The notes: generated by a model not told the origin, from the sequence alone. 64,000 nucleotides of DNA from Plotosus lineatus (GCA_024760905.1 CM045737.1:14688726-14752725), one strand, 5' to 3'; shown: positions 1 through 10,681, numbered from the stretch's first letter. Program-made: numbers and translations.

Positions 1-130
1 TAACAAGGGACAGAAACACTTTGCAGCTACTCTTTACGAAAGTCAGCAATGGTTATTTTACATGTCTCTCACCATAGACAGTGAGAGACATGGCCCGCCT
101 TTGATAACCCAGTTAGCTGCACTGGGGAAG
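1..130 (-). mobile_element. SINE-A2 fragment (cut by window edge)
   Basis: Antisense SINE-A body: the segment with 'gaaagtcagcaatggtt', the 'agtgagagacatggcc' core and 'gataacccagttagctgca'. The bases at the window start match the junction region of the A2 form seen at 49.1-49.4 kb rather than A1, so this is probably A2. The tRNA-like head is missing beyond about 130. Confidence 0.75.
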
Positions 131-1031
131 TAAAGGGCCGACTGTGTGTATCTAGCTATCTATATATATATACAGTGACTATACAGACACTCCCTGACTT
201 GCGTTTTTAATTGGTTCTGGACGGCCGAACGTGAGTTGAAAGGGAAAGTAAGTTGTTACAGTGACGTCTGACGTATGACTAGTGACATGTGACACTCATA
301 CTGTACTATACATCCATAAATACCATTACCGTATCTCATAAAACATAAATCAATTATTATAAACATAACATTGTAAAATCATATCAAATATATCAAATCA
401 TTTCAAAATTAATTTCAATTAAGTCACTTATTTATACAGAGTCACTTTACATGAAGCTTAAAACAGCCAATCAACGCTTACAATATATGAGGCGCTCAAT
501 ACCGAAAGTAGTGTACTTGCAAAAGTACTGTACTTGCTGTGGATACGGACTTCCGGTCTTTCAAGTGCACAAGGGTGCCGTTGAACTCATTTAGAACACA
601 GCCTGCACTGATTCAAAGTGGAGCAAAGTTAGCAAAGCAGAGAGTTCTTTCTTTTGTGTAAGTAAGTAAGTAAACTTTATTCAAGAGATGCATACAAAGA
701 ACAAGTACAAATCTAATGAATATTAATATAAAAATAAGTATACACTCTTAGGATTCTACTAAAAGATAATATAAATTCTGTAATTGTTCTGTAATTTGTG
801 CATTCGGGTTTTCATTCATATTACGCTCTTTGCTTAACCAAGTATGCATGGTGGATGGTGCCGATCTGACCAGATAGTTAATTCATCTCTGTGTATGAGA
901 CTTGCACCCATGCTAGTAGGCTTACACTTCTCTATCCATATTTGTTTAGGGTTACAAAAGTCCGCAAAACAGTGTAAACACAAAGATCACAGAGACGACG
1001 TCTTAACACAAGGGTAACACGTGATATAACT

Positions 1032-1033
<2 letters not shown>

Positions 1034-1087
<54 letters not shown>
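1034..1087. repeat. (AT)n microsatellite
   Basis: Uninterrupted AT dinucleotides, left part of the array that TIR-3 entered. Sister arrays occur at about 1751-1816, 1918-1966 and 2073-2094. Confidence 0.97.
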
Positions 1088-1090
<3 letters not shown>

Positions 1091-1745
1091 TAAAACCTCC
1101 GCTGACGAACGCTTAAGCTCACGAACTTTTCGCCTCAAGAACATTAAATTTGCGAGCATATAGTCTCTGCTGACGAACTAGTTTTCGGCAGACGAACCAA
1201 ACCACGCGGTCGAACAGCGCCACAGTGGCGGCCACGAGAAGCTGACGCACGCTCACGGCGTCCCTGTTCGTCACCCCCTTTCTTTGAGTGCGGACGTGGT
1301 TTGTGTTTAATAGACATTTTGGACCATATTGAGTGTACATTTGCTATTATGGGACCGAAAAAGACCCCACCACAGGTTGAGTTACCTACAGTCCTTATGG
1401 AAGGTGACTCTCCTTCCAAACAGTAAGTCCCTCCCTCCCTCCCTCCTCCCACTCCATTCCATCAAGCCATCAACTACCATCACAAAGGTAAATAAAACCA
1501 CTTTATTATACAGTACAGTTTATTTCTTTAATTACAATACAAGAGCACATTTATTATACATAAAATAAGGTATATTTTTGTGTAGTTTTAAGGCTTATTT
1601 AGTAGAAAATAATGTTTTATGGGGACCTGGGAACCAATTATTCTCATTTTAATGGTTTCTTATGGGAAATAAATGTTCGGAAGACGAACTTTTCGCCTTA
1701 CACACACTTTCTGGGAACCAATTATGTTCGTGAGCTGAGGTATCA

Positions 1746-1748
<3 letters not shown>
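1088..1748 (+). mobile_element. TIR-3 pogo/Tigger-like element inserted in the (AT)n of TIR-2
   Basis: Begins CAGTAAAACCTCCGCTGACG after a TA and ends with the inverted 'gctgaggtatcactg' followed by TG/TA. It is a close relative of the copy at 23987-24775. The start of the transposase-like remnant (ATG at about 1349, reading MGPKKTPPQ) is present, but the HTH-coding part seen in the other copy is deleted. (AT)n lies on both sides, so insertion was into the microsatellite of the older TIR-2. Confidence 0.82.
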
Positions 1749-1820
<72 letters not shown>

Positions 1821-1913
1821 CATACACTCAGTCTGTAGTTTGTTAACAATGAATGCAGCGTCATTGTGTCATAAATTTTGACTTTTTTGGGGGGGCATTA
1901 TATATATATAAAA

Positions 1914-1971
<58 letters not shown>

Positions 1972-2063
1972 CACTCAGTCTAGTTTGCTAACAATGAATG
2001 CATCGTCATTGTGTAATAAGTTTGACTTTTGGGGCGTAAAATCGAAAAAAACGGATGAATGTA

Positions 2064-2094
<31 letters not shown>

Positions 2095-2128
2095 TTATTT
2101 ATTTATATATATTCATAGGTTATATGAA

Positions 2129-2291
2129 GGGCACTGGTGGTCAAGAGTAGTTGCATAGCCGTCAGTGTGTTTCTGCTCTGCGATGGCCTGGTGAGCTGTC
2201 CAGGGTGTACCCCACTCTCGCCCAGAGTTGGCTGAGATGGGCGGCAGCCTCCCGGTAACCCTAATTGGTATTAAACAGCTTAGAAAATGAT
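2129..2291 (+). mobile_element. SINE-A1, internally deleted
   Basis: The head 'gggcactggtgg' is joined directly to 'tcaagagtagttgcatagcc', so the B box and the mid-body are missing. The A1 tail is complete (gcgatggcctggtgagc through the 'ctaattggtattaaac' equivalent). Confidence 0.8.
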
Positions 2292-3600
2292 TGAACCATT
2301 GTTTGATCTTTATTCTCTTTTTTTAAATATTTGTTAAAAGTATTTCATTTTTTATTGTGTATGTCCATTTTATTTTCAGGGTGTGTTTATTGTGTAAAGC
2401 AATTGCTGATGATGGTCAGCTTACTTTGTGATTAGTCAGAATTGTTACTCTTGAGATGGCGCTCATGGTTAGAATAGTCTATTAATTGTATATGTAGACA
2501 AGCTTATTGACTATATAAAAATATGTTTGCTTCATGGCTCTTGGCAGCATTGAAATTATTACCCGGCTCTGTACACTAGTCTGGATTGATTTCAAAAGCC
2601 ATCACAACCCTTCTAGGTGCATTTTCATAACAAAGCTTAAGGCAAACTGTGACCATGAGTGAAAAAACAACCATATTGGCATTTTTATTGTAGTTTAGAG
2701 TATTTTTATAGTATCATATCTTATTATTTTAACATAGATTTTCCATAATTGTACTGTTTGTCTGTGCTGTCCATTTACTAGCAGTGATACTTGTATTGTA
2801 AACTCCTTAAAGTCAACTCATTATTTGACCATAATATGATAGGACCATGCTGACTCAGCAGGTTTCTCTCCCTTTACCATTTGATTCATCAAGTTACTTA
2901 TAAAGCCTCATTCTGCTCCAGGCTACTGAGATGGTTGACAGCACAAAGGAAGAAATACCGTAGTATATTGGTCATTAAGTCATTGCTGAGGCCAGAGAAA
3001 CGGCAATGCAGGCCTTGGCCTCCAATAGAGTTTTATTACTGCAGTGTTTACTCTCCACACCATTGCTGGTGTTAATGCTTTTTAATCATGCTAATTATTG
3101 CTGTTGCAAAAGTATAGTTAAAGCAAAAACAGCTAATTGGCAAGACATCAACCATATAAGTGAGGGTGCCGTGCGATGAAATCCTATTAAGGTGCTATGC
3201 CAAAATGTGTGCACATAAACACACACAGACTTATGCATAGAGCCCAGGAGGACGATCAATGCTGTGATCAATATCAGCAGCTTGGGCCACTGTTTCACTT
3301 CGATGTGATGTGCATGCTGTACACTCCGTCATCCCCTGATTCAATACAAAGATCTCTGCACAAAGAGGCTGTCTATTTCCCAGACAGTCACCCCTATTTT
3401 CTTTAATTTTATCTTTCAGACATGCAGGCATTTAAAGAAAAAAAATTGATAAAGATGCTTGTGCAAGTGAAAGCAAATTTTTTGATAGAAAAATAAATAT
3501 ATAAAATAAACAGGAGCAACTGGAGAGCACAAACCTTCGTTGGTGCAAGAATTCCCCAATAAAATGTAAAAAAAAAAAAAAAAAAAAAATCATACTATAT
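2292..3600. other. Unassigned AT-rich sequence
   Basis: No convincing ORF, no inverted or tandem structure and no family resemblance that I can see. A poly(A) run lies at about 3568-3588. Confidence 0.6.
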
Positions 3601-3652
3601 CACAATGTTAAAGAGTCCTTTAAAATTCCTGGATCCAGAATTTGACACCTAA

Positions 3653-3921
3653 TCATTCATTCATTTGCTGAACCGTTCAATTCTACTTGAACAGCTTGTC
3701 AATCTACTGCATGACACCAAACACACGTCTTGGGACCTTGGAACAACCAATTAGCATCATATGCATGTGTTTGCACTGTAGGAGGAAACCAGAGTAACCA
3801 GAGGAAATCCTAACGAACACGGAAAGAAGATGCAAAGTGCACACAAAAACACCCTCATCAAGCCCGGGACTCAAACCAAGGACCTTCTTTCAGTGAGACA
3901 GACATGCTAACCACTACATTT
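3653..3921 (-). mobile_element. SINE-C
   Basis: Antisense copy: the attcatt-type tail at the left, then the diagnostic 'gtaggaggaaaccagagta' segment, 'gggactcaaaccaaggacc' (the B-box region) and 'gctaaccactac' at the tRNA-like head. It is diverged. Confidence 0.82.
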
Positions 3922-3945
3922 CAAAATTTTTAAAATTTTACTTAC

Positions 3946-4236
3946 TCACTTATTTACTGAAGAGCTATTACGGTCAGGGGGACGCGGGAGCCTATCTCAG
4001 CCAATGTTGAGTAAAGACATGGTAAACTGAACAGTTTGCCAGACCATCGCAGAGCCAAAACACATACAACCATTCCCGCTCACTCTTACGGGTAATTCGG
4101 AACAGGCAGTTAGCTTCATGTGCATGTCTTTGGACTGTGGGAGGAGACTGAAGTACCTGGAGGAAACTCTGAGCCCAATACTCATTTCCTGAAGCTTTTT
4201 TGATGCGAGACACGTGTGCTAAACACTGCCATCATA
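3946..4236 (-). mobile_element. SINE-C, second adjacent copy
   Basis: Contains 'ctatctcagccaatgttgag' (tail), 'cagaccatcgcagagc' and 'tttggactgtgggagg'. It is damaged near the head around 4170-4230. It lies head to tail with the previous SINE-C, in the same orientation. Confidence 0.8.
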
Positions 4237-4484
4237 CAACTCGATCTGCTTTTTTTTTTTAATAATGAAAATACACAGAACGTCATGCTGGGCCTCCTGT
4301 AATATGACATCATCATCATCATAATCATCATCATCATCATCATTTTCTTTTTCCCACTTGATCCGGGATTGGGTTACAGGGGCAGTAGCCGAAGCAATGA
4401 GTTCCAGACATCCCTCTCTCTAGCCACTTCCTCCAGCTCTTTCTATGCCGCAGAGATAATGAGGCTCTACCAGACCAGTTAAGA

Positions 4485-4616
4485 TTGTGGTCCCCAACCT
4501 TTTTATCACCGCGGACCGGTCAATGCTTGACAATTTTACAGCGGACCAGGCGGGGAGGGGGGGGACACAGTGTCATAGATTGCTCATACTGTAAATATAA
4601 TTAATGTATATAAAAA

Positions 4617-4658
<42 letters not shown>

Positions 4659-5129
4659 GTTGTTGTTGTTATTATGATTATTAACAACAACAACAATAAT
4701 AATAATAATTATTATTATAATAATAAGCAGTCCATGAATGTTATATTTCAACAGCTGAAATAAAGTTGGTTGGGAAGCAGAGCTTGAACTTTTCTATAAA
4801 AAAAAAAAAAACACAGGTGATGGTGCACCAGCTGGGAGAATGAAGGCTCAGGCTCAGTCTCACCCAAAATCCCGCTATTGTTTGAAACATGTCCAACTCG
4901 CCTCTGTTCACATGCCATCCCCTTGTGGATTACATTTTAGTGCCCAAATGATCAACATGTAATCAAGAGAATCTGGTCATTTTTCAAAATAAAAGACTTT
5001 TCAAAAATACAGATCATTCAGAATCAGATAATAAATAAAACAGAAATAATTAATTATTTCTTCTCCGGACCGGTACCAATTGAGCCACGGACCGGTACCG
5101 GCCCGCGGACCGGTGGTTGGGGACCCCTA
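4485..5129. mobile_element. Non-autonomous hAT-type element inserted in LINE-R
   Basis: Inverted termini TGGTCCCCAACCTTTTTATC and its counterpart 'ggttggggacccc', with 'gcggaccggt' repeats just inside both ends. The 8-bp flanks agttaaga (4477-4484) and agctaaga (5130-5137) match at 7 of 8 bases, the target length of hAT transposons. No transposase remnant is seen. The core holds a mirror-like trinucleotide array at about 4618-4720. Confidence 0.85.
4618..4725. repeat. Self-complementary trinucleotide array
   Basis: (TTA)n followed by (TTG)n, then (AAC)n and (AAT)n. The second half is close to the reverse complement of the first, so a single strand could fold into a long hairpin. Confidence 0.85.
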
Positions 5130-5339
5130 AGCTAAGAGACATAGTCCTTTGATTATGTTCTGGGTCAACCCCGGCATCTCTTCTTGGTTGGACATGCCTG
5201 AAACACCACACCAGGGAGGCGTTTAGGAGGCATTCTAATCCGGTGCCCAAACCACCTCAACTGGCAACTCACAATGCGAAGAGCAACAGTTCTAGTCTGA
5301 GGTCTGCCAGGATGGCCAAGCTTCTCATCCCAATATGTA

Positions 5340-6325
5340 ATATAACTCCAAAATAATTCCAATAAAATCATCTCACAATGGGAAATAATCCTCTATAAAT
5401 TTGTGTAATAATTTTAACAAACATACAAAACTGAGGGTAAAATATATCCTCATTGGCAAAGGTAATGAATAAGAGAAAAGTGCGTATTTTGGTGTTCTTG
5501 TCATTAACATAGTGTGACTAGTGAAGAAAATTTAAATAAGGCAAGGGTGTTTGAAGGAAGTATTTCAGGTGAGGCGTTTAAATGGAAGGCCCATTCCCAT
5601 TGTCACGATGGTTCCCTTGGTTACAATGCTGTCAGACTTAGGGATCCCACATGCCTGGATTATCATACACTACTATGCATAATATGCCAATAATTTTCCG
5701 TAGGTTTCTCAGCCTATCCAGATGTACATGCCGTCATCTGCATAATATCACTCAAAAACTCTTTTACTGTCTCAACTAATACATACCAAACTGTGTTTAG
5801 GTTTCACTTACCATCAGGACCTCCTGCCGCTGCACTGCATGAATGCAGACAAGCAGTCTTAAGCCTGGATGGTGTTCGATTGAAAGAGCTTTTAGGTTGG
5901 CACAAAAAATAAATAAATTAAAACTTGGAAGTTTTTCAGAAAAACAGGAAGCATTTACCTGTTTTACAAAATTGTATATAAAAATACAGTATTCCAAAGG
6001 TATTGGACCACGTGAAAGCTAAAACCTAAACTGAAAGATGTCCAGGGAATCAAGAATAAAAAGAACGAATCAATCGTATCGACACACCTGGAGAAGCACC
6101 TTTTACTTTTCATGCTCCTGCACTTTAGATCACTTGAAAGATGTGGGCGGACTGATGCAAAATGTGCCCTGGACTTACCGTTCAAATTCTTTGTGAGGGA
6201 ACTGTATATTGCGTATGCGATTTACACGGCTGGGACAGTCGTATTCTGGAATCTAATTATTGTTTACAATCTACACACCTTTGGAAATGGCAGTCACATG
6301 AGTAGAATGGAGTATTACAGGAATA
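5340..6325. other. Unassigned sequence
   Basis: No recognisable element or gene. ORFs here are short and lack any motif I know. Confidence 0.55.
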
Positions 6326-6760
6326 CAGTCCAGGGATCCCTCACTGTCTGCGGTTATTGGGGACCGAGACCCCCCCCACGACCGCCGATTTACGTGAAGT
6401 AGCATCGGCCTGACTGACGTATACGTACATGTGTATGTGTATATCATAACAATAAATACATATTCAACACTATAAATGCTTATAATAACAATTAAACATT
6501 CAAAAATAATGCACAAGATGTAAATAAAATATAAATACGCACGCATACAGATGTGCGCCTCACATAAAAACGTAAGTAGTTTTGTTTTTGTTTGAGGGCT
6601 TTTTTGCATAATTGGCCTTGTTTTACGGCATCTTCCTTAACTTTTCCCCTAGTTTTACTTAATTTTCTTATTTTTCGATGAATATTTTTGAAAAACCCGC
6701 GATGCACTGAAGCCGCAGAAACTGAAGCACGAAACTCAAGTAAGTAGCGAGGGATCACTG
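6326..6760. mobile_element. TIR-4 DNA transposon
   Basis: Left end CAGTCCAGGGATCCCTCACT follows TA; right end 'agcgagggatcactg' is followed by TA (6761-6762). The interior shares 'acgtatacgtacatg', 'aatattttt' and 'gcgatgcactga' blocks with the copies at 14110 and 44000. The left end has a small duplication of the terminal CAG. No coding remnant. Confidence 0.82.
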
Positions 6761-6762
6761 TA

Positions 6763-7046
6763 CACACTGTTCGATGAGAATAGGAGGGACTTAAATTTTT
6801 GACATGGTCTTATCTTAATTTTTTATTGAAGTCACAAAATTATATATTTAATTCTAGTATAACATAAAGTTAAAATTTTGTTAGTAGTGCTAAAACATAA
6901 GTTAGAATTTTGAGACCTATTTGACCATTTGATTATTTTTGTATGAATTATAACATAAATGTGTTTGGGACCTTTGCCCTGCTGAAAGATCATATCATGG
7001 CCCATTTTTTTATTGCCCACTTATGATCTCCTACTATGAAGTTCCC
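6763..7046. other. Unassigned AT-rich sequence
   Basis: Nothing recognised between TIR-4 and the SINE-B tail. Confidence 0.5.
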
Positions 7047-7310
7047 AGGTAAAGTCAGTTGGGTTTTTACACCTGAGCCTAATGGCTCATCGGGTGCTTA
7101 TCCCCGGTTTCCATAGTGTTAAGCGAGTTCAACTCCTGGATGGGACGCTAGTCTATCAGGTTACCTTCCCAGTATATTTTTACTGGTACCCATTTATACT
7201 GCTGGGTGAACAGACGCACAATTGTGGTTAAGACCTTGCCCAGGGGTCTTAGCACAGTAGAGATCTCACTGGGATTCAAACACACATCCTCGTGATCATG
7301 AGCCCAGCAC

Positions 7311-8090
7311 ACAACACCAACGACCTGTACAAGAAGGACCAGAGTCGCCTCCACCTTCTGAGGAGACTTAGATCCTTCGGAGTATGCAAACCTCTGCTCA
7401 GGACTTTTTATGACTCTGTGGTAGCCTCTGCAATCCTCTACGCTGCCATCTGCTGGGCCCCGGGCAGCACAGAGCGGGACAGAAAGAGACTGAACAAGCT
7501 GGTCAGGAGGGCCAGCTCTGTCCTCGGCTGCCCACTGGACTCTGTGGAGGAGGTGAGTGAGAGGAGGATGGTAGCAAAGCTCACATCCATCATGGTCAAC
7601 AGCTCTCACCCACTGCACCAGACTGTAGAGAAGCCGAGTAGCTCCTTCAGTGGACGACTGAGACATCCTCAGTGCAGGAAGGAGCGCTACCGCAGGTCGT
7701 TCATTCCCACCGCTGTCAGACTGTACAACACCACTTTGTAACTGTCTGTGAAAATACCGGTTATGTGCAATAAAAACCCCGCGCACTTTAATCAACCACA
7801 TCTACCCCACTGTGACTGTGAACCATATCAACCCATCTACTCTGCACTCAGATACATATACACTTTAATATAGGCCAGTCTACAAAGTTGCTCCCTTCTT
7901 TTCTTTTCTTTTATTGTTTGTTAATTTATACTATTTATGTATCTATTTATTTATTTACTTATATAATATATATGTATGTGTGTATGTTTGTATTTGTATC
8001 TATTTTTGCACCCCCTACTGATGGTACCTCAAGAGCCTGTAACAGTGAATTTCTCCATTGTGAGATTAATAAAGCTGTATCTTATCTTAT
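7311..8090 (+). mobile_element. LINE-L (L2/CR1/Rex1-like), 5'-truncated
   Basis: Inserted in SINE-B. It contains only the C-terminal part of ORF2 followed by a 3' UTR of about 350 bp ending 'ttaataaagctgtatcttat' with CTTAT repeats, the style of tail used by L2/CR1-group elements. No target duplication is evident, which is common for this group. A second copy at 21817-22904 extends further 5'. Confidence 0.87.
7313..7741 (+). pseudogene. LINE-L reverse transcriptase C-terminal domain, truncated
   Basis: About 142 residues of the thumb/C-terminal region of a non-LTR retrotransposon ORF2, which acts in target-primed reverse transcription. It starts at NTNDLYKKDQSRLHLLRRL and includes LLRTFYDSVVASAILYAA and the terminal Cys/Arg-rich RHPQCRKERYRRSFIPTA before a stop at 7739-7741. 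The same block in the 22 kb copy is nearly identical. The catalytic palm with the F/YxDD motif is missing here. The open frame runs upstream into antisense SINE-B (from about 7292), making an accidental SINE-LINE chimera. It is not a functional gene, although the frame is open to the natural stop, which suggests a fairly young insertion. Confidence 0.88.
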
Positions 8091-8113
8091 CTAACCACTA
8101 TGCCACCGGCCCC

Positions 8114-8461
8114 ACAACATGGTTGTCTCTTCATTATTAATTCAGCTGTTCTTCCAATCAACTTCTCTTTGTTTTTTTCAATATCAAAGAGACATTTTTT
8201 CTGAGTTACTTTGCTACTGTGCTAACAATCGGAGTATCGGCATGTGGACATCAAATACCATAATTGGTGATTGTTTCGTGATAGCATCTTGAGCCACAAT
8301 AAGGCGAGGCTAATCTAGTGAGAACAGTTGTGACAATCATTCAAAAATGTGTGGGTTTTTTTTATATAATCATTCTGAAATATTTAATTTGCACTCTCCT
8401 TTAAAAAATAGAGTGGCCAACTCAAAGTGCAATTACAAAGTGTCGATCCGGCCTGCAAACT
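8114..8461. other. Unassigned sequence
   Basis: No family recognised. It includes a T-run near 8358 and no coding signal. Confidence 0.5.
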
Positions 8462-8469
8462 GCCTGGCC

Positions 8470-8799
8470 GGTTCCAGGACAATTGCTCACAGGACAAATG
8501 CTCACAACCTTAATGAAAAAACGGATATTTGATCACAACATAAAAAATTTTGTTCAATGTTAACACTAACCCTAAACCCTAAGTCTAACCCCAACCCCTA
8601 ACCCTAAACCCTAACCCTAATGTATAATGAGTTAATTTAGCGTTATGTATTTATAAGAATCAATAATTTTTATTACACATTGCGATCTTTTTGTATTATG
8701 CATTTATTAGAACAAAGAAAAAAAGATGTTGTGAGCAAATGTCTGGTTTTTTCATTAAGGTTGTGAGCATTTTTCCTGTGAGCAAATGTCCGCGCACCA
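8470..8799. mobile_element. 330-bp inverted-repeat element with telomere-like core
   Basis: The termini are inverted repeats of about 53 bp: 'ggttccaggacaattgctca' at the left and the reverse complement of 'aaatgtccgcgcacc' at the right, both continuing through 'acaaccttaatgaaaaaac'. Within each arm a 'gcTCACAgGA/gctcacaacc' motif occurs twice. The flanks are exact 8-bp duplications, gcctggcc (8462-8469 and 8800-8807). The core at 8566-8620 is a run of CCCTAA/CCCTAAA-like units. The 8-bp duplication would fit a hAT- or P-like transposase, but the termini do not match a family I can name. Confidence 0.85.
8566..8620 (+). repeat. Telomere-like CCCTAA units inside the element
   Basis: Seven or more imperfect CCCTAA/CCCCAA/CCCTAAA units in a row, the complement of vertebrate TTAGGG repeats. 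They lie inside the inverted-repeat element, so they were probably carried here rather than left by a chromosome fusion. Confidence 0.85.
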
Positions 8800-8929
8800 G
8801 CCTGGCCATTTACTATCTACATTTACTATCGTCTGTGGCCATCACTTTGTCTTGATCAGGTCTTGATCTTGCTTGTATATCCAGTCATAAAATCATCCTC
8901 AACACCCTTTTACCAAGTGACCAAGTATA

Positions 8930-9103
8930 CAGACGCTCCCCGACTTGCGTTCATCCGTTTTACGTTTTTCAATTTTACGTTTGTTTTTTTTTTTTTTTTT
9001 TTCAAAAAATCAAAAAAGTCAAATTTTGACTTTAGACGTACCTACGTATTACGCTGACGTAATGACGCAATGATGCTGCATTCATTGTTTACAAACTACA
9101 GAC

Positions 9104-9195
<92 letters not shown>

Positions 9196-10026
9196 TTATA
9201 CAGCGTGTTACTCTTGTGTTAAGACGTCGTCGCTGTGATCTTTGTGTTTACACTGTTTTGCGGACTTTTGTAACCCGAAGAAAATCTGGTTGGTCAGAAG
9301 TGTAAGCCTACTAGCATGTGTGCAAGTCTCATACACAGAGATGAATTAACTATCTGCTCAGATTGGCACAATCTACCATGCATACTCAGTTAAACAAAGA
9401 GAGTTGTAAAATGAAAACATGAATGCACAAATTACAGAACAATTAGAGATATTTATTATCTTTTAGCAGAATCCTAAGAGTGTATACTTATTTTTATATT
9501 AATATTCATTAGGCTTTGTACTTGTTCTTTGTATGCATCTCTTGAATAAAGTTTACTTACACAAAAGAAAGAACTCTCTCCTCTTTGGATTCACATCAGT
9601 GCAGGCTGTGTTCTAAATGAGTTCAATGGCACCCTTGTGCACTTGAAAGACCAGAAGTCTGTATAACCCACAGCAAGTACACTACTTTTGCAAGTACACT
9701 ACTTTCGGTATTGAGCGCCTCATATTCTAAGTGTTGATTGGCTGTTTTAAGCTTCATGTAAAGTTACTCGGTATAAATAAGTGACTTATTTGAAATTAAT
9801 GTTGATATTATTTGATATATTTGATATTATTTTACAATGTTACGTTTATAATAATTGATTTAGGGGTGTTTTATGAGATACGGTAATGGTATTTATGGCT
9901 GGATAGTACAGTATGAGTGTCACGTCACAGGTCATACGTCATACGTCACTGTAACAACTTACGTTCACTTTCAACTTACGTTTGGCTGTCCAGAACCAAT
10001 TAAAAACGTAAGTCAGGGAGCATCTG
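8930..10026 (+). mobile_element. TIR-2 DNA transposon, complete copy
   Basis: CAGACGCTCCCCGACTTGCG follows TA (8928-8929) and the inverted partner 'aagtcagggagcatctg' is followed by TA (10027-10028), giving 1,097 bp. Order: a T-rich arm, 'gctgacgtaatgacgc', a compound GT-AT microsatellite (9103-9191), a mid part with a polyadenylation-like 'aataaagtttacttac', an ATTGGCT motif (9736-9742), and tandem ACGTCA-type motifs (9921-9950) near the right end. No frame encodes a recognisable transposase. It serves as the reference for the broken copies at 184, 36473 and 50693. Confidence 0.9.
9103..9191. repeat. Compound (GT)n(AT)n microsatellite in TIR-2
   Basis: The dinucleotide array occupies the same internal position as in the other TIR-2 copies, so it is part of the element. 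Confidence 0.97.
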
Positions 10027-10028
10027 TA

Positions 10029-10634
10029 TATACACAGCATCCTTATTTTGTACAACAAACACACAATATTTTTTTATTATTATTATTTTTTTTATTTTTT
10101 TTTTTTGCCCAAAATCAGCAAATCAACAGATAACCCAGTTCAAGGCATAGTTCCAGGTATGTCTAGTGAACTTCAGGCCCTTATTTTGTAGTTTAATGTA
10201 AGAAAGGGGTGTCCAGACACACCTTATAAATATTTTTTGTAATATTATTTTTGTCTGATTTTAGATTTGGAGACCTGGCGATCCTGAAATGTTGCCATCC
10301 TCGTTACTGTGTGAAAGAACAAAACATGTCTGGTGTACTTTGTATATTTTCTCGTTTTCCCTTACACTGAAGAATGATAAAGCAATCTGCCCTCTGTGTC
10401 ACCTCATACTTAATCAGGCAGCACCACGTTTCTGCAAATCTTCAGGCAGTTTTATGACCGTGGAGAAGACTCAATAGTGCGGTTGTAGTAAGTGAAGTAT
10501 CTTTCTGAATTTTCTACTGAGGTGATGTTCTTACAGTACCAAGGCTTCTTGAGATCTACAGCTGCAAAAAATAAATAAATAAATAAAAACTACAAACTGT
10601 CGCACTGTCAGTTTAATGGACTTAATCAGCAATG

Positions 10635-10681
<47 letters not shown>

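Larger units (their letters stand above)
184..2066 (-). mobile_element. TIR-2 DNA transposon copy, rearranged, hosting TIR-3
   Basis: The left terminus CAGACACTCCCTGACTTGCG follows a TA (182-183). The body matches the complete copy at 8930-10026 in reverse orientation: the 'aagtagtgtacttgc' segment, 'aaagtttacttact' read on the other strand, and the 'gcaaaacagtg' segment. The internal (AT)n array is expanded and interrupted by a TIR-3 element at 1088-1748. The far half appears twice (about 1817-1896 and 1968-2066), each preceded by (AT)n and each carrying 'aatgaatgca' and a 'tttgactttt' motif. The expected terminal GGGAGCGTCTG is absent; the sequence dissolves into GT/AT repeats. Family assignment to TA-target (Tc1/mariner/pogo-like) elements rests on the TA flanks and CAG ends. 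Confidence 0.8.
4306..5335 (-). mobile_element. LINE-R 3' end, split by a hAT element
   Basis: Minus-strand 3' part of the same LINE as at 57.6-58.7 kb. The downstream part (5138-5335) encodes residues resembling LRWFGHRIRMPPKRLPGVVF. The 3' UTR (4345-4484) matches the UTR of the 58.6 kb copy, and the element ends in a (GAT)n tail, read here as (ATC)n at 4306-4344. The two parts become contiguous when 4485-5129 is removed. Short GAT-type tails fit RTE-clade LINEs such as Rex3; the clade is an inference. Confidence 0.82.
7047..8113 (-). mobile_element. SINE-B split by a LINE-L insertion
   Basis: Antisense SINE-B. The tail and body lie at 7047-7310 (from 'aaagtcagttgggtttttac' to 'tgatcatgagcccagcac'). 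The remaining head, 'ctaaccactatgccaccggc', lies at 8091-8113. The intact copy at 59584-59888 shows these parts are normally contiguous. The head carries RNA polymerase III-like A and B boxes. Confidence 0.88.

Noticed and set aside
7148..7801. 217-codon minus-strand ORF
   Set aside because: Antisense shadow of the LINE-L ORF2 C-terminus plus SINE-B.
8566..8620. Interstitial telomere left by a chromosome fusion
   Set aside because: The units lie inside an element with inverted repeats and an 8-bp duplication, and there is no head-to-head TTAGGG/CCCTAA junction.
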